Source of the DNA: Prevotella sp. | GTDB lineage: Bacteria; Bacteroidota; Bacteroidia; Bacteroidales; Bacteroidaceae | NCBI GenBank assembly: GCA_022511075.1 | Contig: JAFLSE010000008.1 | Span: 1 to 64,000 of the forward strand | Direction of reading: 5' to 3' | Length of the DNA stretch: 64,000 bases | In this document: positions 8,287 to 17,582 of the stretch, piece by piece | Layout: each line of letters begins with the position of its first letter | Position numbering within the stretch: position 1 is the first letter of the stretch | Notes under the pieces: model-generated | The model's database searches: none | Seen by the model: only the letters and a program-made list of their open reading frames with translations | What the model was told of the DNA's origin: nothing | Program-made: the position numbers and the translations under genes

Positions 8287-10704
8287 ATGAGAAAGATATT
8301 TCTATTGGTTTCATTGCTTCTTATGCCAGCCTCCTTGTTTTATTATAATGAGGCAAAGGCGCAGGACAAGCTCTATCCCAACACATTCAGGTTGGGGGAG
8401 GTGAAGCTGCTCGATGGCAGCCCGTTCAAGCATGCCTGCGAATTGAACCTGAAAACTTTGAAAGAATATGACACCGACCGCCTGCTTGCACCATACCTGA
8501 AAGAGGCAGGACTGCCGAAGAAAGCGGAGTTGTTTACAAACTGGGACGGCTTGGACGGACACGTGGGCGGACACTACTTGTCGGCACTTGCCATTCATTA
8601 TGCGGCTACAGGCGACGAGGAGTGCCGCAGACGCATGGAGTATATGCTTGACGAGCTGGAGCGTTGTCAAAAGGCAAATGGCAACGGTTATGTGGGTGGC
8701 GTACCCAACGGTGCCAAATGCTGGGAGGAGATAAGTCGTGGCAATGTTGGTATAGTATGGAAATACTGGGTGCCGTGGTACAACGTGCACAAGACATACG
8801 CAGGACTACGCGACGCATGGTGCTATGGCGGCAGTGAGAAGGCTCGCAAGATGTTTCTCGACCTTTGCGACTGGGGGCTGACGGTAATAGCACCCCTCGA
8901 CGACAAGCAGATGGAGCAGATGCTTGACAACGAGTTTGGAGGAATGGACGAGGTGTATGCCGATGCATACGAGATGACGGGCGACACGAAATATCTTGAT
9001 GCAGCCAAACGTTTCTCGCACCACTGGCTGCTCGACAGTATGGCTGCCGGCATAGACAACTTGGACAACAAGCATGCCAACACACAAGTGCCAAAGGTTG
9101 TGGGCTATCAGCGTATTGCCGAACTTAGCGAGAAGGCAGGGCGACATGAAGATGCAAAGTTATACCGTCGTGCTGCTGAATATTTCTGGCACACGGTGGT
9201 TGACACACGTTCATTGGCATTGGGAGGCAACAGCCGCAGGGAGCACTTTGCTGCTGCCGACGATTGTCTGAGCTATGTTGACGACCGTGAAGGACCGGAG
9301 TCGTGCAACACCAACAATATGCTGAAACTAACGGAAGGACTATTCCGTATGGAACAGAATGCATACCTTGCCGACTTCTACGAGCGTGCGATGCTGAACC
9401 ATATTCTTTCAACGCAGCACCCAAGTCATGGCGGATATGTCTACTTCACACCGGCACGACCAGCCCACTACCGTGTATACTCTGCACCCAACAGCGCAAT
9501 GTGGTGCTGTGTGGGTACGGGAATGGAAAACCACGGCAAATATGGCGAGTTCATATATACACACGACAACAACTCGCTTTATGTAAATCTCTTTACGGCA
9601 TCGCAACTGGACTGGCGCGAGCGTGGTATTCGCGTAGTGCAGGAGACGCGCTTCCCCGACGAAGAACACGTGCGACTGACAATCCATGTGAAAAAGCCCA
9701 CGAAACTGAAACTGATGATACGCCACCCGTGGTGGAGCGAGAAGGGCAAGATGAAAGTGGTGTGCAAAGGCAAGGATTATGCCGCAGACTCAAAGCCGTC
9801 GTCGTACATAGAATTAGAACGTAAATGGAAGGACGGCGACGTAGTAGAGATTGACCTGCCTATGCATGTGACGGTGGAAGAACTTCCAAACGTGCCTGAA
9901 TATATTGCAATAATGCGCGGTCCGGTGCTGCTCGGTGCGCGTATGGGCGCTGAGGGATTGACGGGACTTGTTGCCGATGACAGCCGCTGGGGACACATTG
10001 CCCACGGACCGTTAGTGTCGCTTTTCGACACGCCGATATTGGTGGGTGAGCGCAGTGATATTATCACTAAACTGCAAAACATGCAACCTGTGGCTGGCAA
10101 GCCGATGTGCTATAAAGTGCCAGGGCTTTTCGAAGATAAGTATGCCAACCTGCAGCTTGAGCCTTTCTTCCGACTGCACGATTGCCGATATATGATGTAT
10201 TGGCTGTCGATGACCGAAAACGAGTACAAAGCCCACCGTGCAGCCATGCAGGAAAAGGAACAGGCAAGGTTGAGGCTCGACCAGCGCACCGTAGATGCCG
10301 TTACTCCAGGTGAGCAGCAGCCCGAAGCCGACCACCGCATGAAACAGGAGTATTCAACCACAGGATTCCTTGACGGTGCGGCATGGCGTGAATCACGCGA
10401 TGAAGGCAGGTTTGAATACACTATGTCTACCGGAGGCAATACAAACCTAACGCTTATGGTGCGCTATTGGGGCTATGAGACGGGCGACACTCCCCGTAAG
10501 TTCGACATTCTCATTGACGGCGAGGCTATTGCCGAGGAGAATCTTGTGAACAAATGGAACAAGAAAAAGTTCATTAATGTTGAATACACCATTCCGTCAT
10601 CAATGCTCGAAGGCAAGGAGAATGTATGTGTGAGCTTCCGCAGCCGAAAGGGAACGGTAGCAGGTAGGGTGTTCAACGTAAGGTTACTGAAACCTGAAAA
10701 CTAA
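8287..10704 (+). CDS. GH127/GH146-type beta-L-arabinofuranosidase
   Basis: An 805-residue secreted protein (signal peptide about 1-25, ending NEAKAQ). The alpha/alpha barrel (former DUF1680) starts at about residue 35 and contains NWDGLDGHVGGHYLSA and VPWYNVHKTYAGL. The Cys-based active site is intact: E338 and C340 in PESCNTNN, plus the C407-C408 pair in MWCCVGTG. These correspond to the zinc-thiolate cluster and cysteine nucleophile of beta-L-arabinofuranosidases. The length, with extra beta-sandwich regions after about residue 520 and a further C-terminal domain (about 660-805), fits GH146 better than the shorter GH127 prototype. The likely substrate is beta-linked arabinofuranose or arabinan or arabinoxylan decorations. 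It lies 14 bases after the small lipoprotein gene. Confidence 0.88.
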   Translation: MRKIFLLVSLLLMPASLFYYNEAKAQDKLYPNTFRLGEVKLLDGSPFKHACELNLKTLKEYDTDRLLAPYLKEAGLPKKAELFTNWDGLDGHVGGHYLSALAIHYAATGDEECRRRMEYMLDELERCQKANGNGYVGGVPNGAKCWEEISRGNVGIVWKYWVPWYNVHKTYAGLRDAWCYGGSEKARKMFLDLCDWGLTVIAPLDDKQMEQMLDNEFGGMDEVYADAYEMTGDTKYLDAAKRFSHHWLLDSMAAGIDNLDNKHANTQVPKVVGYQRIAELSEKAGRHEDAKLYRRAAEYFWHTVVDTRSLALGGNSRREHFAAADDCLSYVDDREGPESCNTNNMLKLTEGLFRMEQNAYLADFYERAMLNHILSTQHPSHGGYVYFTPARPAHYRVYSAPNSAMWCCVGTGMENHGKYGEFIYTHDNNSLYVNLFTASQLDWRERGIRVVQETRFPDEEHVRLTIHVKKPTKLKLMIRHPWWSEKGKMKVVCKGKDYAADSKPSSYIELERKWKDGDVVEIDLPMHVTVEELPNVPEYIAIMRGPVLLGARMGAEGLTGLVADDSRWGHIAHGPLVSLFDTPILVGERSDIITKLQNMQPVAGKPMCYKVPGLFEDKYANLQLEPFFRLHDCRYMMYWLSMTENEYKAHRAAMQEKEQARLRLDQRTVDAVTPGEQQPEADHRMKQEYSTTGFLDGAAWRESRDEGRFEYTMSTGGNTNLTLMVRYWGYETGDTPRKFDILIDGEAIAEENLVNKWNKKKFINVEYTIPSSMLEGKENVCVSFRSRKGTVAGRVFNVRLLKPEN

Positions 10705-10722
10705 TAAAAAAACAAAGATATT

Positions 10723-12417
10723 ATGAAAGTAAAGACATTATTGTTATCAACAATCTCGTTGTTAGCTGCAGGCGCAGCACATGCCGACGGAGCAGCCAAG
10801 TTTGGCTATTTCAGTTACACTGGCAACGACGCACGTTTTGCCAAGCAATATGATGCCGGCAAACAGTTTCTAAACCCGGTAATGGCAGGTTTCTATCCAG
10901 ACCCGTCAATATGCCGTAAGGGCGATACCTACTATCTCGTTAACTCTTCGTTCTCGTTCTTCCCAGGTGTGCCAATATTCAAGAGCAACGACCTTGTGAA
11001 CTGGCAGCAGATAGGACACGTACTCGACCGCGAGAGCCAGCTGCCACTGAAAAACCAAAGGGTGAGCGGCGGCATTTTTGCTCCTGCAATATCATATAAC
11101 GAGAAGAACAAGACGTTCTATATGATTACTACCAACGTGGGGGCAGGCAATTTCTACGTTAAGAGCCAAGACCCCGAAAAGGGCTGGAGCGAACCAATCT
11201 ATCTGCCAAAGGTGCAGGGTATCGACCCGTCGTTCTTCTTCGACAAGGACGGGCGTGGATATATCGTTAACAACGACGAGCCTGTGGGCGGTCACGACTA
11301 TGAGGGACAACGCTCAATAATGCTGCACTACTTCGACGTGAAGGGTGACAGCGTGGTGGGCGACCAGATAGAGATACTGCGTGGCGGTACGAGCGTGGAG
11401 AAGCACCCTATTTGGATTGAAGGTCCTCACATGTTCCGTGTAGGAAAGTACTATTATCTTATGTGCGCCGAGGGTGGTACAGGCGAGTGGCACAGCGAGG
11501 TTATACTGCGTGCCAAGAAGCCCGAAGGTCCGTGGGAGGAGTTCAGCGGCAATCCTATACTGACGCAACGCACAGGACTTGATGAGAGTCGCGACGACTA
11601 TGTGTCGAGTGCAGGACACGCCGATATCGTGCAAGGTCCTAAGGGCGACTGGTGGGCTGTATTCCTTGGTTGCCGTCCATACGACAAGAAGAAATACTAC
11701 AACACAGGACGCGACACTTACCTGCTGCCTGTTACATGGAAAGACGGCTGGCCTGTGATATTGGAGAAAGGCAAGGTTGTGCCAACTGTAGTAGACAAAC
11801 CGGGACTGCAACCCATAGAAGGACTTAACAACACGGGCAATTTCAGCTACACCGACAAGTTTGAAGGCAACAAGCTGCATCAGCGTTGGATGTTCCTGCG
11901 CAACCCAAGCAATTTCTATACTATTAACAATGCGCTCACAATCAATCCGCTGCCTGTGAACATTTCGCAACGCGAATCACTGTCTGCCGTATTCTGTCGT
12001 CAGCAGCACACAAAGTTCATGGCAGAGACGAGCCTTGAGTTTACTCCTTCGTCAGACAATGACTTTGCAGGTTTTGCCCTGTTGCAGAACGAGGCGTTCA
12101 ACTTTACTTTTGGCAAGACTATCGTAGACGGCAAGCCAACCATAGTGGTTACTCGCAGCGAAAGATTCTCAATGCCAATAGGTTCACTGCCGCTTACACA
12201 GGACGAGGCAAAGCAACCCATACGCCTGAAGATTGAAGGCGACGGCGGTCTTTACGATTTCTATGCCGCCATAGGCAACGGCGACTGGAAACTAATAGTG
12301 AGAGGTGCTGATGCCTCTAACCTCACCACCAACAAGAGTGGGGGTTTTATAGGAGCCTGCATCGGTCTTTATGCCACATCGGCAGCAAAGGAAACACCGA
12401 AATTCCCACATCCATAA
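10723..12417 (+). CDS. GH43 beta-xylosidase/alpha-L-arabinofuranosidase
   Basis: A 564-residue secreted protein (signal peptide about 1-21). The five-bladed propeller spans about 45-355 and carries the three GH43 acids: general base D60 in FYPDPS, pKa modulator D168 in GIDPSFF and general acid E233 in WIEGPHM. Residues about 365-560 form a concanavalin-like C-terminal beta-sandwich common in xylosidase members of the family. It probably releases xylose or arabinose from xylo-oligosaccharides in the periplasm, after the GH10 and debranching enzymes of the same locus. It is the last gene of the operon, starting 18 bases after the GH127/146 stop and followed by a strong hairpin. Confidence 0.92.
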   Translation: MKVKTLLLSTISLLAAGAAHADGAAKFGYFSYTGNDARFAKQYDAGKQFLNPVMAGFYPDPSICRKGDTYYLVNSSFSFFPGVPIFKSNDLVNWQQIGHVLDRESQLPLKNQRVSGGIFAPAISYNEKNKTFYMITTNVGAGNFYVKSQDPEKGWSEPIYLPKVQGIDPSFFFDKDGRGYIVNNDEPVGGHDYEGQRSIMLHYFDVKGDSVVGDQIEILRGGTSVEKHPIWIEGPHMFRVGKYYYLMCAEGGTGEWHSEVILRAKKPEGPWEEFSGNPILTQRTGLDESRDDYVSSAGHADIVQGPKGDWWAVFLGCRPYDKKKYYNTGRDTYLLPVTWKDGWPVILEKGKVVPTVVDKPGLQPIEGLNNTGNFSYTDKFEGNKLHQRWMFLRNPSNFYTINNALTINPLPVNISQRESLSAVFCRQQHTKFMAETSLEFTPSSDNDFAGFALLQNEAFNFTFGKTIVDGKPTIVVTRSERFSMPIGSLPLTQDEAKQPIRLKIEGDGGLYDFYAAIGNGDWKLIVRGADASNLTTNKSGGFIGACIGLYATSAAKETPKFPHP

Positions 12418-12424
12418 ATAATTT

Positions 12425-12464
12425 TCCCAACGCATTGTTTGCTTATATAAACAGTGCGTTGGGA
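12425..12464 (+). terminator. Hairpin terminator closing the xylan operon
   Basis: A 16-bp stem (arms 12425-12440 and 12449-12464, one G-T pair, core CCCAACGCA) has an 8-base loop and begins 7 bases after the GH43 stop. Short T runs on both sides would allow function in either direction. Confidence 0.88.
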
Positions 12465-12569
12465 TTTCTAAAACAATGCGTTTATCATTGCAAAACAGTA
12501 ATTTTCACTTCTTAGTGTAGTGATGTGTCTTGTCCGTAAGCCAAGTTAAGCATTTTTAACGGCAATAAA

Positions 12570-12600
12570 TTGTTTGTGTTTCCATAATTGAATAATTTTG
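12570..12600 (+). promoter_or_regulatory. Predicted promoter of the GNAT-sufE-mtaA-like operon
   Basis: TTG (12570-12572), 20 bases, then TAATTTTG (12593-12600). The -7 box lies inside the upstream in-frame extension of the following reading frame, so transcription would begin after 12600. That argues for the ATG at 12634 as the true start. Confidence 0.65.
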
Positions 12601-12633
12601 CATGCAGAAAAACAAGATGCGCAAAATATCTTT

Positions 12634-13785
12634 ATGGGAAATACAATAGAGATAAGGAAGGTAACGGATAAACGAGGATTACGGACGTTTATTGATTTTT
12701 ACTATGACTTATACCATGGCAGTCCGTATGCCGTGCCATATCTTTATTCTGACGAGTTAGCCACACTGAGGCACGACAAGAACCCGTCGTTTGAATGCTG
12801 TGATGCTGTCTACTATATCGCTTATAAGGATAATAAGATTGCAGGGCGCATTGCAGGAATAATAAACCACCGTGCCAATGAACGGTGGAATAACAAGACC
12901 GTGAGATTTGGATGGTTTGATTTCATAGACGACACGGAAGTGTCGGCAGCACTACTTGCTGCCGTTGAAGAATGGGGACGGCAACAGGGAATGACGCAGA
13001 TGTGCGGTCCTATGGGTTTTACTGATATGGATCGTGAGGGTATGCTAATTGAAGGTTTCGACGAACTTTCCACCCACTATGTTAACTACAACTATGCATA
13101 TTACCCTCGGCATATTGAAGCAACGGGAGACTGGCAAAAGGACAACGACTATGTGGAATACAAGGTGAAAGTGCCAGACGAAGTGCCAGAGAAGTTTGCA
13201 AAGATAGCAAAGATGATAGAGAGCCGATATAATCTGCATGTGAAGAAGTTTACTCGTAAGGAACTGATTGACGAAGGCGTGGGGCACAAGTTGTTCGATA
13301 TGGTGAATGCCACATACGACAATCTCTATGGCTACTCGCAACTGAGCGAAAGGCAGATTAACTATCTCATTGATTCGTACATAAAGAAAGCCGACCTAAA
13401 CCTCGTGACAGGAGTGGTAGACGCTAACGACAATGACAAGTTAGTGGGCTTTGGAATAACTTTTCCATCATTTTCCCGTGCAATGCAGAAGACGCGCAGA
13501 GGCAGGCTGCTGCCATTTGGTTGGTGGCACGTTATGAGGGCGTTGTGCTTCCACAAGACAGATACGGTAGACTTGTTGCTCATTGGTGTGCTGCCCGAAT
13601 ATAGGGCAAAAGGTGCAAATGCATTAATATTTAACGACTTGATAAAGGCGTTCCAACGCTATGGCTTCAAGTGGGCAGACGCAATGCCGCAGATGGAGAG
13701 CAACGAAGGAGTACGCTCGCAATGGCAATACCTTGATGCACGCATTCACAGGCGACATCGCTGCTATAAAAAGGAACTGAAATAA
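12634..13785 (+). CDS. GNAT-like N-acetyltransferase family protein
   Basis: A 383-residue cytoplasmic protein. It resembles the Bacteroidota family of about 380-residue proteins with a GNAT-like fold, with no signal peptide or membrane segment. Visible family features are the N-terminal FIDFYYDLYHGSPYAVPYL block, a central PMGFTDMDREGMLIEGF block and a C-terminal LLIGVLPEYRAKGANALI stretch that looks like the acetyl-CoA-binding turn. The substrate is unknown. The ATG at 12634 is chosen because a promoter -7 box occupies 12593-12600. It leads an apparent operon: SufE starts 14 bases later, then an MtaA-like methyltransferase and a MetH-type activation domain. Confidence 0.7.
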   Translation: MGNTIEIRKVTDKRGLRTFIDFYYDLYHGSPYAVPYLYSDELATLRHDKNPSFECCDAVYYIAYKDNKIAGRIAGIINHRANERWNNKTVRFGWFDFIDDTEVSAALLAAVEEWGRQQGMTQMCGPMGFTDMDREGMLIEGFDELSTHYVNYNYAYYPRHIEATGDWQKDNDYVEYKVKVPDEVPEKFAKIAKMIESRYNLHVKKFTRKELIDEGVGHKLFDMVNATYDNLYGYSQLSERQINYLIDSYIKKADLNLVTGVVDANDNDKLVGFGITFPSFSRAMQKTRRGRLLPFGWWHVMRALCFHKTDTVDLLLIGVLPEYRAKGANALIFNDLIKAFQRYGFKWADAMPQMESNEGVRSQWQYLDARIHRRHRCYKKELK

Positions 13786-13799
13786 AAATATACACTAAA

Positions 13800-14225
13800 A
13801 TGACTATAAACGAAATACAAGACGAGGTAATAGAGGAGTTTTCCGACTTTACCGACTGGATGGACAAGTATCAGTATCTTATTGACTTGGGCAACGAACA
13901 AGCACCGCTCGACGAAAAATACAAGAACGAGAGCAACCTTATTGACGGTTGCCAGAGTCGTGTGTGGCTGCAGGCCGACTATGACAAAGATACGAGACTA
14001 ATAACCTTTAGTGCCGAGAGCGACGCGCTGATAGTAAAGGGCATCGTGGCACTGCTGATACGCATACTCAGCGGACACACTCCCGAGGAGATTCTTGAGT
14101 CAGAACTATATTTCATAGAGCAGATAGGACTGAAAGAACACCTCTCGCCAACGCGCAGCAACGGACTGCTCGCCATGGTGAAGCAGATGCGAATGTATGC
14201 ATTGGCATTCAAGATGAAATCGTAA
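13800..14225 (+). CDS. sufE: SufE-family sulfur acceptor protein
   Basis: A 141-residue protein that matches SufE in length and motifs. The sulfur-accepting cysteine is C51 in the DGCQSRVW motif, the same position as in Escherichia coli SufE. A helical start (EFSDFTDWMDKYQYLIDLG) and the LLIRILSGHTPEEI stretch are also typical. SufE takes persulfide sulfur from the cysteine desulfurase SufS and passes it to the SufBCD iron-sulfur scaffold. No suf genes lie next to it. Instead it is 24 bases upstream of an MtaA-like methyltransferase, so the operon link may reflect iron-sulfur or sulfur needs rather than a suf cluster. Confidence 0.93.
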   Translation: MTINEIQDEVIEEFSDFTDWMDKYQYLIDLGNEQAPLDEKYKNESNLIDGCQSRVWLQADYDKDTRLITFSAESDALIVKGIVALLIRILSGHTPEEILESELYFIEQIGLKEHLSPTRSNGLLAMVKQMRMYALAFKMKS

Positions 14226-14249
14226 AACAAACTAAAAATACTAAAGACT

Positions 14250-15263
14250 ATGCAAAAACAAAACATGCGTAAATGGATTGCCGATACCATTGCAAGAAAG
14301 CAGGTGGCGGCAGTACCTATTATGACCCACCCGGGTATTGAGATAATTGGCAAGACGGTGCGCAGTGCCGTGAGTGACGGACAAGTACACTACGAGGCTA
14401 TAAAGGCTCTTGCCGACAAGTATCCCACGGCAGCCTCTACAGTTATTATGGACCTTACGGTGGAGGCAGAGTGCTTCGGTGCAGACATTGCCTTCGAGGA
14501 CAATGCCGTACCAGCCGTGATAGGTCACATGCTAAACGATGCCGAGGATATACGCCGCTTGCAGGTGCCATCGCTCAACAGCGGTCGCATAAAGGCATAC
14601 CTGAAAGCCAACGTGCTTGCTGCACGCAATATTACTGACCGTCCTGTGTTCGGAGGTTGCATTGGTCCTTTCTCGCTTGCAGGTCGTCTCTACGATATGT
14701 CGGAGATTATGGTGCTCATTTATCAAGACCCAGAGGCTGCGCACATACTTCTCGACAAGTGTACGGAGTTCATACTGAAATACTGCAAGGCATTGAAAGA
14801 AACTGGTGTTGCAGGCGTGGTATTGGCAGAGCCTGCCGCCGGCTTGATGAGCGATGCCGACTGCGAACGCTTCTCATCGGTTTATGTTAAGAGGATTGTG
14901 GATGCAGTGCAGGACGAATATTTCAGCATAGTGCTCCACAACTGCGGAAACACTGGACACTGTACTTCTGCAATGGTGGCTACGGGCGCAGCAATGTTCC
15001 ACTTTGGCAACAAGATTGATATGGTGGAGGCTGTGAAAGGCGTGCCAGCCGATGCACTTGCCATAGGAAACCTCGACCCTGTGATGAAGTTCAAGTCTGC
15101 CACTCCTGAAGAGATGTATCAATATACCACGGAACTGCTCAACGCAACTAAGGACTATCCGAACTTCGTGCTGTCAAGTGGTTGCGACACTCCGCCGGCA
15201 ACTCCTTTTGCAAACATCGATGCGTTCTTCAAGGCGCTCGACGATTACAACAAGACAATATAA
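14250..15263 (+). CDS. MtaA/CmuA-type (UroD-fold) methylcobamide methyltransferase-like protein
   Basis: A 337-residue protein of the uroporphyrinogen-decarboxylase fold. It has features of the methylcobamide methyltransferase branch rather than of haem synthesis: a PIMTHPGIE start, a FGGCIGPFSLAGRL loop and likely zinc ligands in LHNCGNTG (about 230-237) and LSSGCDTPP (about 308-316). Family members move a methyl group between a corrinoid protein and a thiol. The next gene, 23 bases downstream, encodes a MetH-type reactivation domain, which supports a corrinoid methyl-transfer role. No corrinoid-binding protein is seen in the window, so the partner must be encoded elsewhere or be MetH itself. 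The substrate is unknown. Confidence 0.8.
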   Translation: MQKQNMRKWIADTIARKQVAAVPIMTHPGIEIIGKTVRSAVSDGQVHYEAIKALADKYPTAASTVIMDLTVEAECFGADIAFEDNAVPAVIGHMLNDAEDIRRLQVPSLNSGRIKAYLKANVLAARNITDRPVFGGCIGPFSLAGRLYDMSEIMVLIYQDPEAAHILLDKCTEFILKYCKALKETGVAGVVLAEPAAGLMSDADCERFSSVYVKRIVDAVQDEYFSIVLHNCGNTGHCTSAMVATGAAMFHFGNKIDMVEAVKGVPADALAIGNLDPVMKFKSATPEEMYQYTTELLNATKDYPNFVLSSGCDTPPATPFANIDAFFKALDDYNKTI

Positions 15264-15286
15264 GTCTTTACGCCTTTCATCTGCTG

Positions 15287-16027
15287 ATGGTAGAGACAAC
15301 ACTCACATACGACGCACTCGGCATCACCCCGTCGATGATTTACGAGCAGATGGGCTATGGCTCGTCACAGCCCGATGCCGATGTATGCAATGAGACAGAT
15401 ACCCTATTGCAGCAGATAAGACAGATACTCCGTCCGCGTTATGCCTTCTTCATTGCCGACGGCACACTGAACGAGGACAATAACACACTTACAATTTCGC
15501 GCACACTCGAAGCCACGAATGTAACTTCACGCTTCGAGGTGCGCGAGACGTTTAATATAGGGCGCATCATTACCCGTCAGTTGCGAGGTGCTTGTCAGTA
15601 TGGTGTCTTTGTTTGCACCGCTGGCATGTCATACCAGCTTTTGCAGGACCGTCTTATGCAAGAGGGCGATATGGTGCGTGTGTTTGTTGCCGATGCCGTG
15701 GGTAGTGTCATAGCCGAGCGTGTTGCCGACCGCATGCAGGAATCAATGGCTGCATACGTTGCCGACCGTGGCTATCGCCACACCAACCGCTTCAGTCCCG
15801 GATATTGCGGTTGGCACGTCAGCGAACAGCAGAGGCTTTTCTCGCTTTTCCCACAACCAGCCCCTTGTAGCGTAACCCTTACCGATTCAAGCCTTATGCT
15901 TCCCATAAAGTCAGTAAGCGGTGTTATCGGCATAGGCAGCAATGTGCGCTATCTCGATTACACCTGCGGTCTTTGCGACCATGCAAGTTGCTATAAAAGG
16001 AAGAAACGTTCTACTGTTATTAAATAA
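15287..16027 (+). CDS. Stand-alone MetH-type activation domain protein
   Basis: A 246-residue protein resembling the AdoMet-dependent reactivation domain of cobalamin-dependent methionine synthase. The hallmark FSPGYCGWHVSEQQRLFSLF region (compare R-x-S-P-G-Y in MetH) occurs at about 165-185, with an AVGSVIAERVAD helix before it. The C-terminus adds a CGLCDHASCYKRKK motif (C-x2-C-x4-C), which might bind metal or iron-sulfur and is not part of classical MetH. The ATG at 15287 is preferred: upstream in-frame codons run inside the 3' end of the previous gene. It likely reactivates an oxidised corrinoid partner of the MtaA-like enzyme. It is the last gene of the operon. Confidence 0.78.
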   Translation: MVETTLTYDALGITPSMIYEQMGYGSSQPDADVCNETDTLLQQIRQILRPRYAFFIADGTLNEDNNTLTISRTLEATNVTSRFEVRETFNIGRIITRQLRGACQYGVFVCTAGMSYQLLQDRLMQEGDMVRVFVADAVGSVIAERVADRMQESMAAYVADRGYRHTNRFSPGYCGWHVSEQQRLFSLFPQPAPCSVTLTDSSLMLPIKSVSGVIGIGSNVRYLDYTCGLCDHASCYKRKKRSTVIK

Positions 16028-16106
16028 TATTGGCTAAAATACTACCTCGGATTTCAGATATATAGTTTAGGTATTTTAAGAATCTTATAAAATAAATAGA
16101 GTTTTC

Positions 16107-16137
16107 TTTGGCATATTGAAAACATTACTTATCTTTG
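16107..16137 (+). promoter_or_regulatory. Predicted proC promoter
   Basis: TTTG (16107-16110), 19 bases, then TATCTTTG (16130-16137), an almost ideal Bacteroidota promoter 51 bases upstream of the ATG. Confidence 0.75.
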
Positions 16138-16188
16138 TAGCGAAAAACGAGAAAACACAATTGTGATATATCAAAAAGAGAAGGATTT

Positions 16189-16977
16189 ATGAGAATAGCG
16201 ATTATCGGGGCAGGCGCAATGGGTGGCGCAATAGCCAAAGGACTGCTGAAAAGTAAGGTGGCAAAGGCAAAGGATATTGTTGTGACAGCAAAAACCGACA
16301 AGACACTTGAAGAGTTTGCGGCACTTGGCATGTGTGTTACTAAAGACAACAGGGCGGCGGCAGCAGAGGCAGACATAGTGTGTCTTGCCGTAAAGCCGTG
16401 GCTGATGGAGGAGGTGACTATTAGCATCAATGATGTGATTGACAGCAATAAGCAGATTGTTATAAGTGTTGCTGCAGGTATTTCTGCTGAACAGATACAG
16501 ACATGGCTGAAATATAATGACAAGATTCCGCCGCTATTTCTCGTTATTCCCAATATTGCCATTGCCGAATTAGCATCAATGACATTTATTGTACCGTATG
16601 GCGCAACGGAGGGGCAGACGAAGAATGTAGACAGTATTTTCAGAAAAATGGGAGAGACACTTATAACCGACGAACAACATCTCGGTGCAGGAATGATGTT
16701 AGCATCGTGCGGAATTGCGTTTGCAATGCGCTATGTTCGTGCATCGTCGGAGGGCGGCGTTGAACTTGGCTTCAAGGCAGATGTGGCAAAGGACATAGTG
16801 TTGCAGACACTTAAAGGTACGGTGAGCCTGCTGCAAGCTAACGGTAACCACCCCGAAGCGGAAATAGATAAGGTTACTACTCCTGGCGGCATTACAATAA
16901 AGGGTCTTAACGAAATGGAGCATGCTGGATTTACGAGTGCAGTAATTCGCGGACTGAAAGCCGGGCTTGCAAAATAA
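16189..16977 (+). CDS. proC: Pyrroline-5-carboxylate reductase
   Basis: A 262-residue protein for the last step of proline synthesis, reducing 1-pyrroline-5-carboxylate with NAD(P)H. The N-terminal dinucleotide fold has IIGAGAMGGAIAKGL at residues 4-18. VCLAVKPW (about 66-73) is the usual loop. The C-terminal dimer domain carries the signature KVTTPGGITIKGL (about 225-240) and ends with AVIRGLKAG. Length is normal for the family. It has its own promoter and its stop is 8 bases from the end of the convergent Lrp/AsnC gene. Confidence 0.95.
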   Translation: MRIAIIGAGAMGGAIAKGLLKSKVAKAKDIVVTAKTDKTLEEFAALGMCVTKDNRAAAAEADIVCLAVKPWLMEEVTISINDVIDSNKQIVISVAAGISAEQIQTWLKYNDKIPPLFLVIPNIAIAELASMTFIVPYGATEGQTKNVDSIFRKMGETLITDEQHLGAGMMLASCGIAFAMRYVRASSEGGVELGFKADVAKDIVLQTLKGTVSLLQANGNHPEAEIDKVTTPGGITIKGLNEMEHAGFTSAVIRGLKAGLAK

Positions 16978-16985
16978 CAAGTACG

Positions 16986-17462
16986 TTATTGTGGAATGGT
17001 GAGGTTTATGCCGTAGTCGTGTTTTATCTCGTCCATCACGAAGGTGCTCTCCAATGAAGCCACACTCTCTATCCTGCCTAATTTGTCGAGCAGGAAATGC
17101 TGGTAGTGTTTCATATTGTAAGAGTGTATCTTCAACAGATAGTCGAAGTGTCCGGAAATGTTGTAGCATTCTGTCACTTCGTCAAAGTCGCGTATGCGCT
17201 CCGTAAAGTCATTGGCAATGTCCGTGCCTAACCGCCGCAGTTTCACTTGGCAGAACACGATGAATCCTTGGTTCATTTTGTCTGCATCGAGTATAGTTAC
17301 ATAGCGTTTTATGTAGCCTTCACGTTCCAGTCGCTTCCACCTTTCAAATACAGGTGTGGGCGAAAGGTGCACCAATGATGCGAGTTCCTTGTTTGTCAGT
17401 CTTGCGTTACGTTGCAATGCCTGCAATATCAGTAAATCGGTCTTGTCTAAATGTTCGTTCAT
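16986..17462 (-). CDS. Lrp/AsnC-family transcriptional regulator
   Basis: A 158-residue regulator. An N-terminal winged helix-turn-helix (residues about 5-65; LTNKELASLVHLSPTPVFERWKRLEREGYIKRY) is followed by the RAM ligand-binding/oligomerisation domain (about 70-150; VTECYNISGHFDYLLKI). These proteins sense amino acids and act as dimers or octamers. Genes next to it are proC, a Gfo/Idh oxidoreductase and metY, so amino-acid metabolism is a plausible target, but the effector cannot be read from sequence. Its promoter (17577-17547) faces away from the oxidoreductase promoter, with the two upstream boxes only 5 bases apart, a layout suited to self-regulation and joint control. Confidence 0.92.
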   Translation of the reverse strand: MNEHLDKTDLLILQALQRNARLTNKELASLVHLSPTPVFERWKRLEREGYIKRYVTILDADKMNQGFIVFCQVKLRRLGTDIANDFTERIRDFDEVTECYNISGHFDYLLKIHSYNMKHYQHFLLDKLGRIESVASLESTFVMDEIKHDYGINLTIPQ

Positions 17463-17546
17463 TTTTGCTTATATTTATGATAGAATATCATTCTGCAAGT
17501 TGTCTGTTTTGATGCCTGTATCAGAATATTCTTCTTTGTTGCGGTG

Positions 17547-17577
17547 CAAAGGTAGTGAATTTATCCATTATTTCAAA
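17547..17577 (-). promoter_or_regulatory. Predicted promoter of the Lrp/AsnC gene
   Basis: Read on the minus strand: TTTG (17577-17574), 19 bases, then TACCTTTG (17554-17547). It is 85 bases upstream of the start codon. Confidence 0.65.
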
Positions 17578-17582
17578 GTTTC

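Noticed and set aside
12598..12633. TTG start 12 codons upstream for the GNAT-like gene
   Set aside because: It overlaps the -7 box at 12593-12600.
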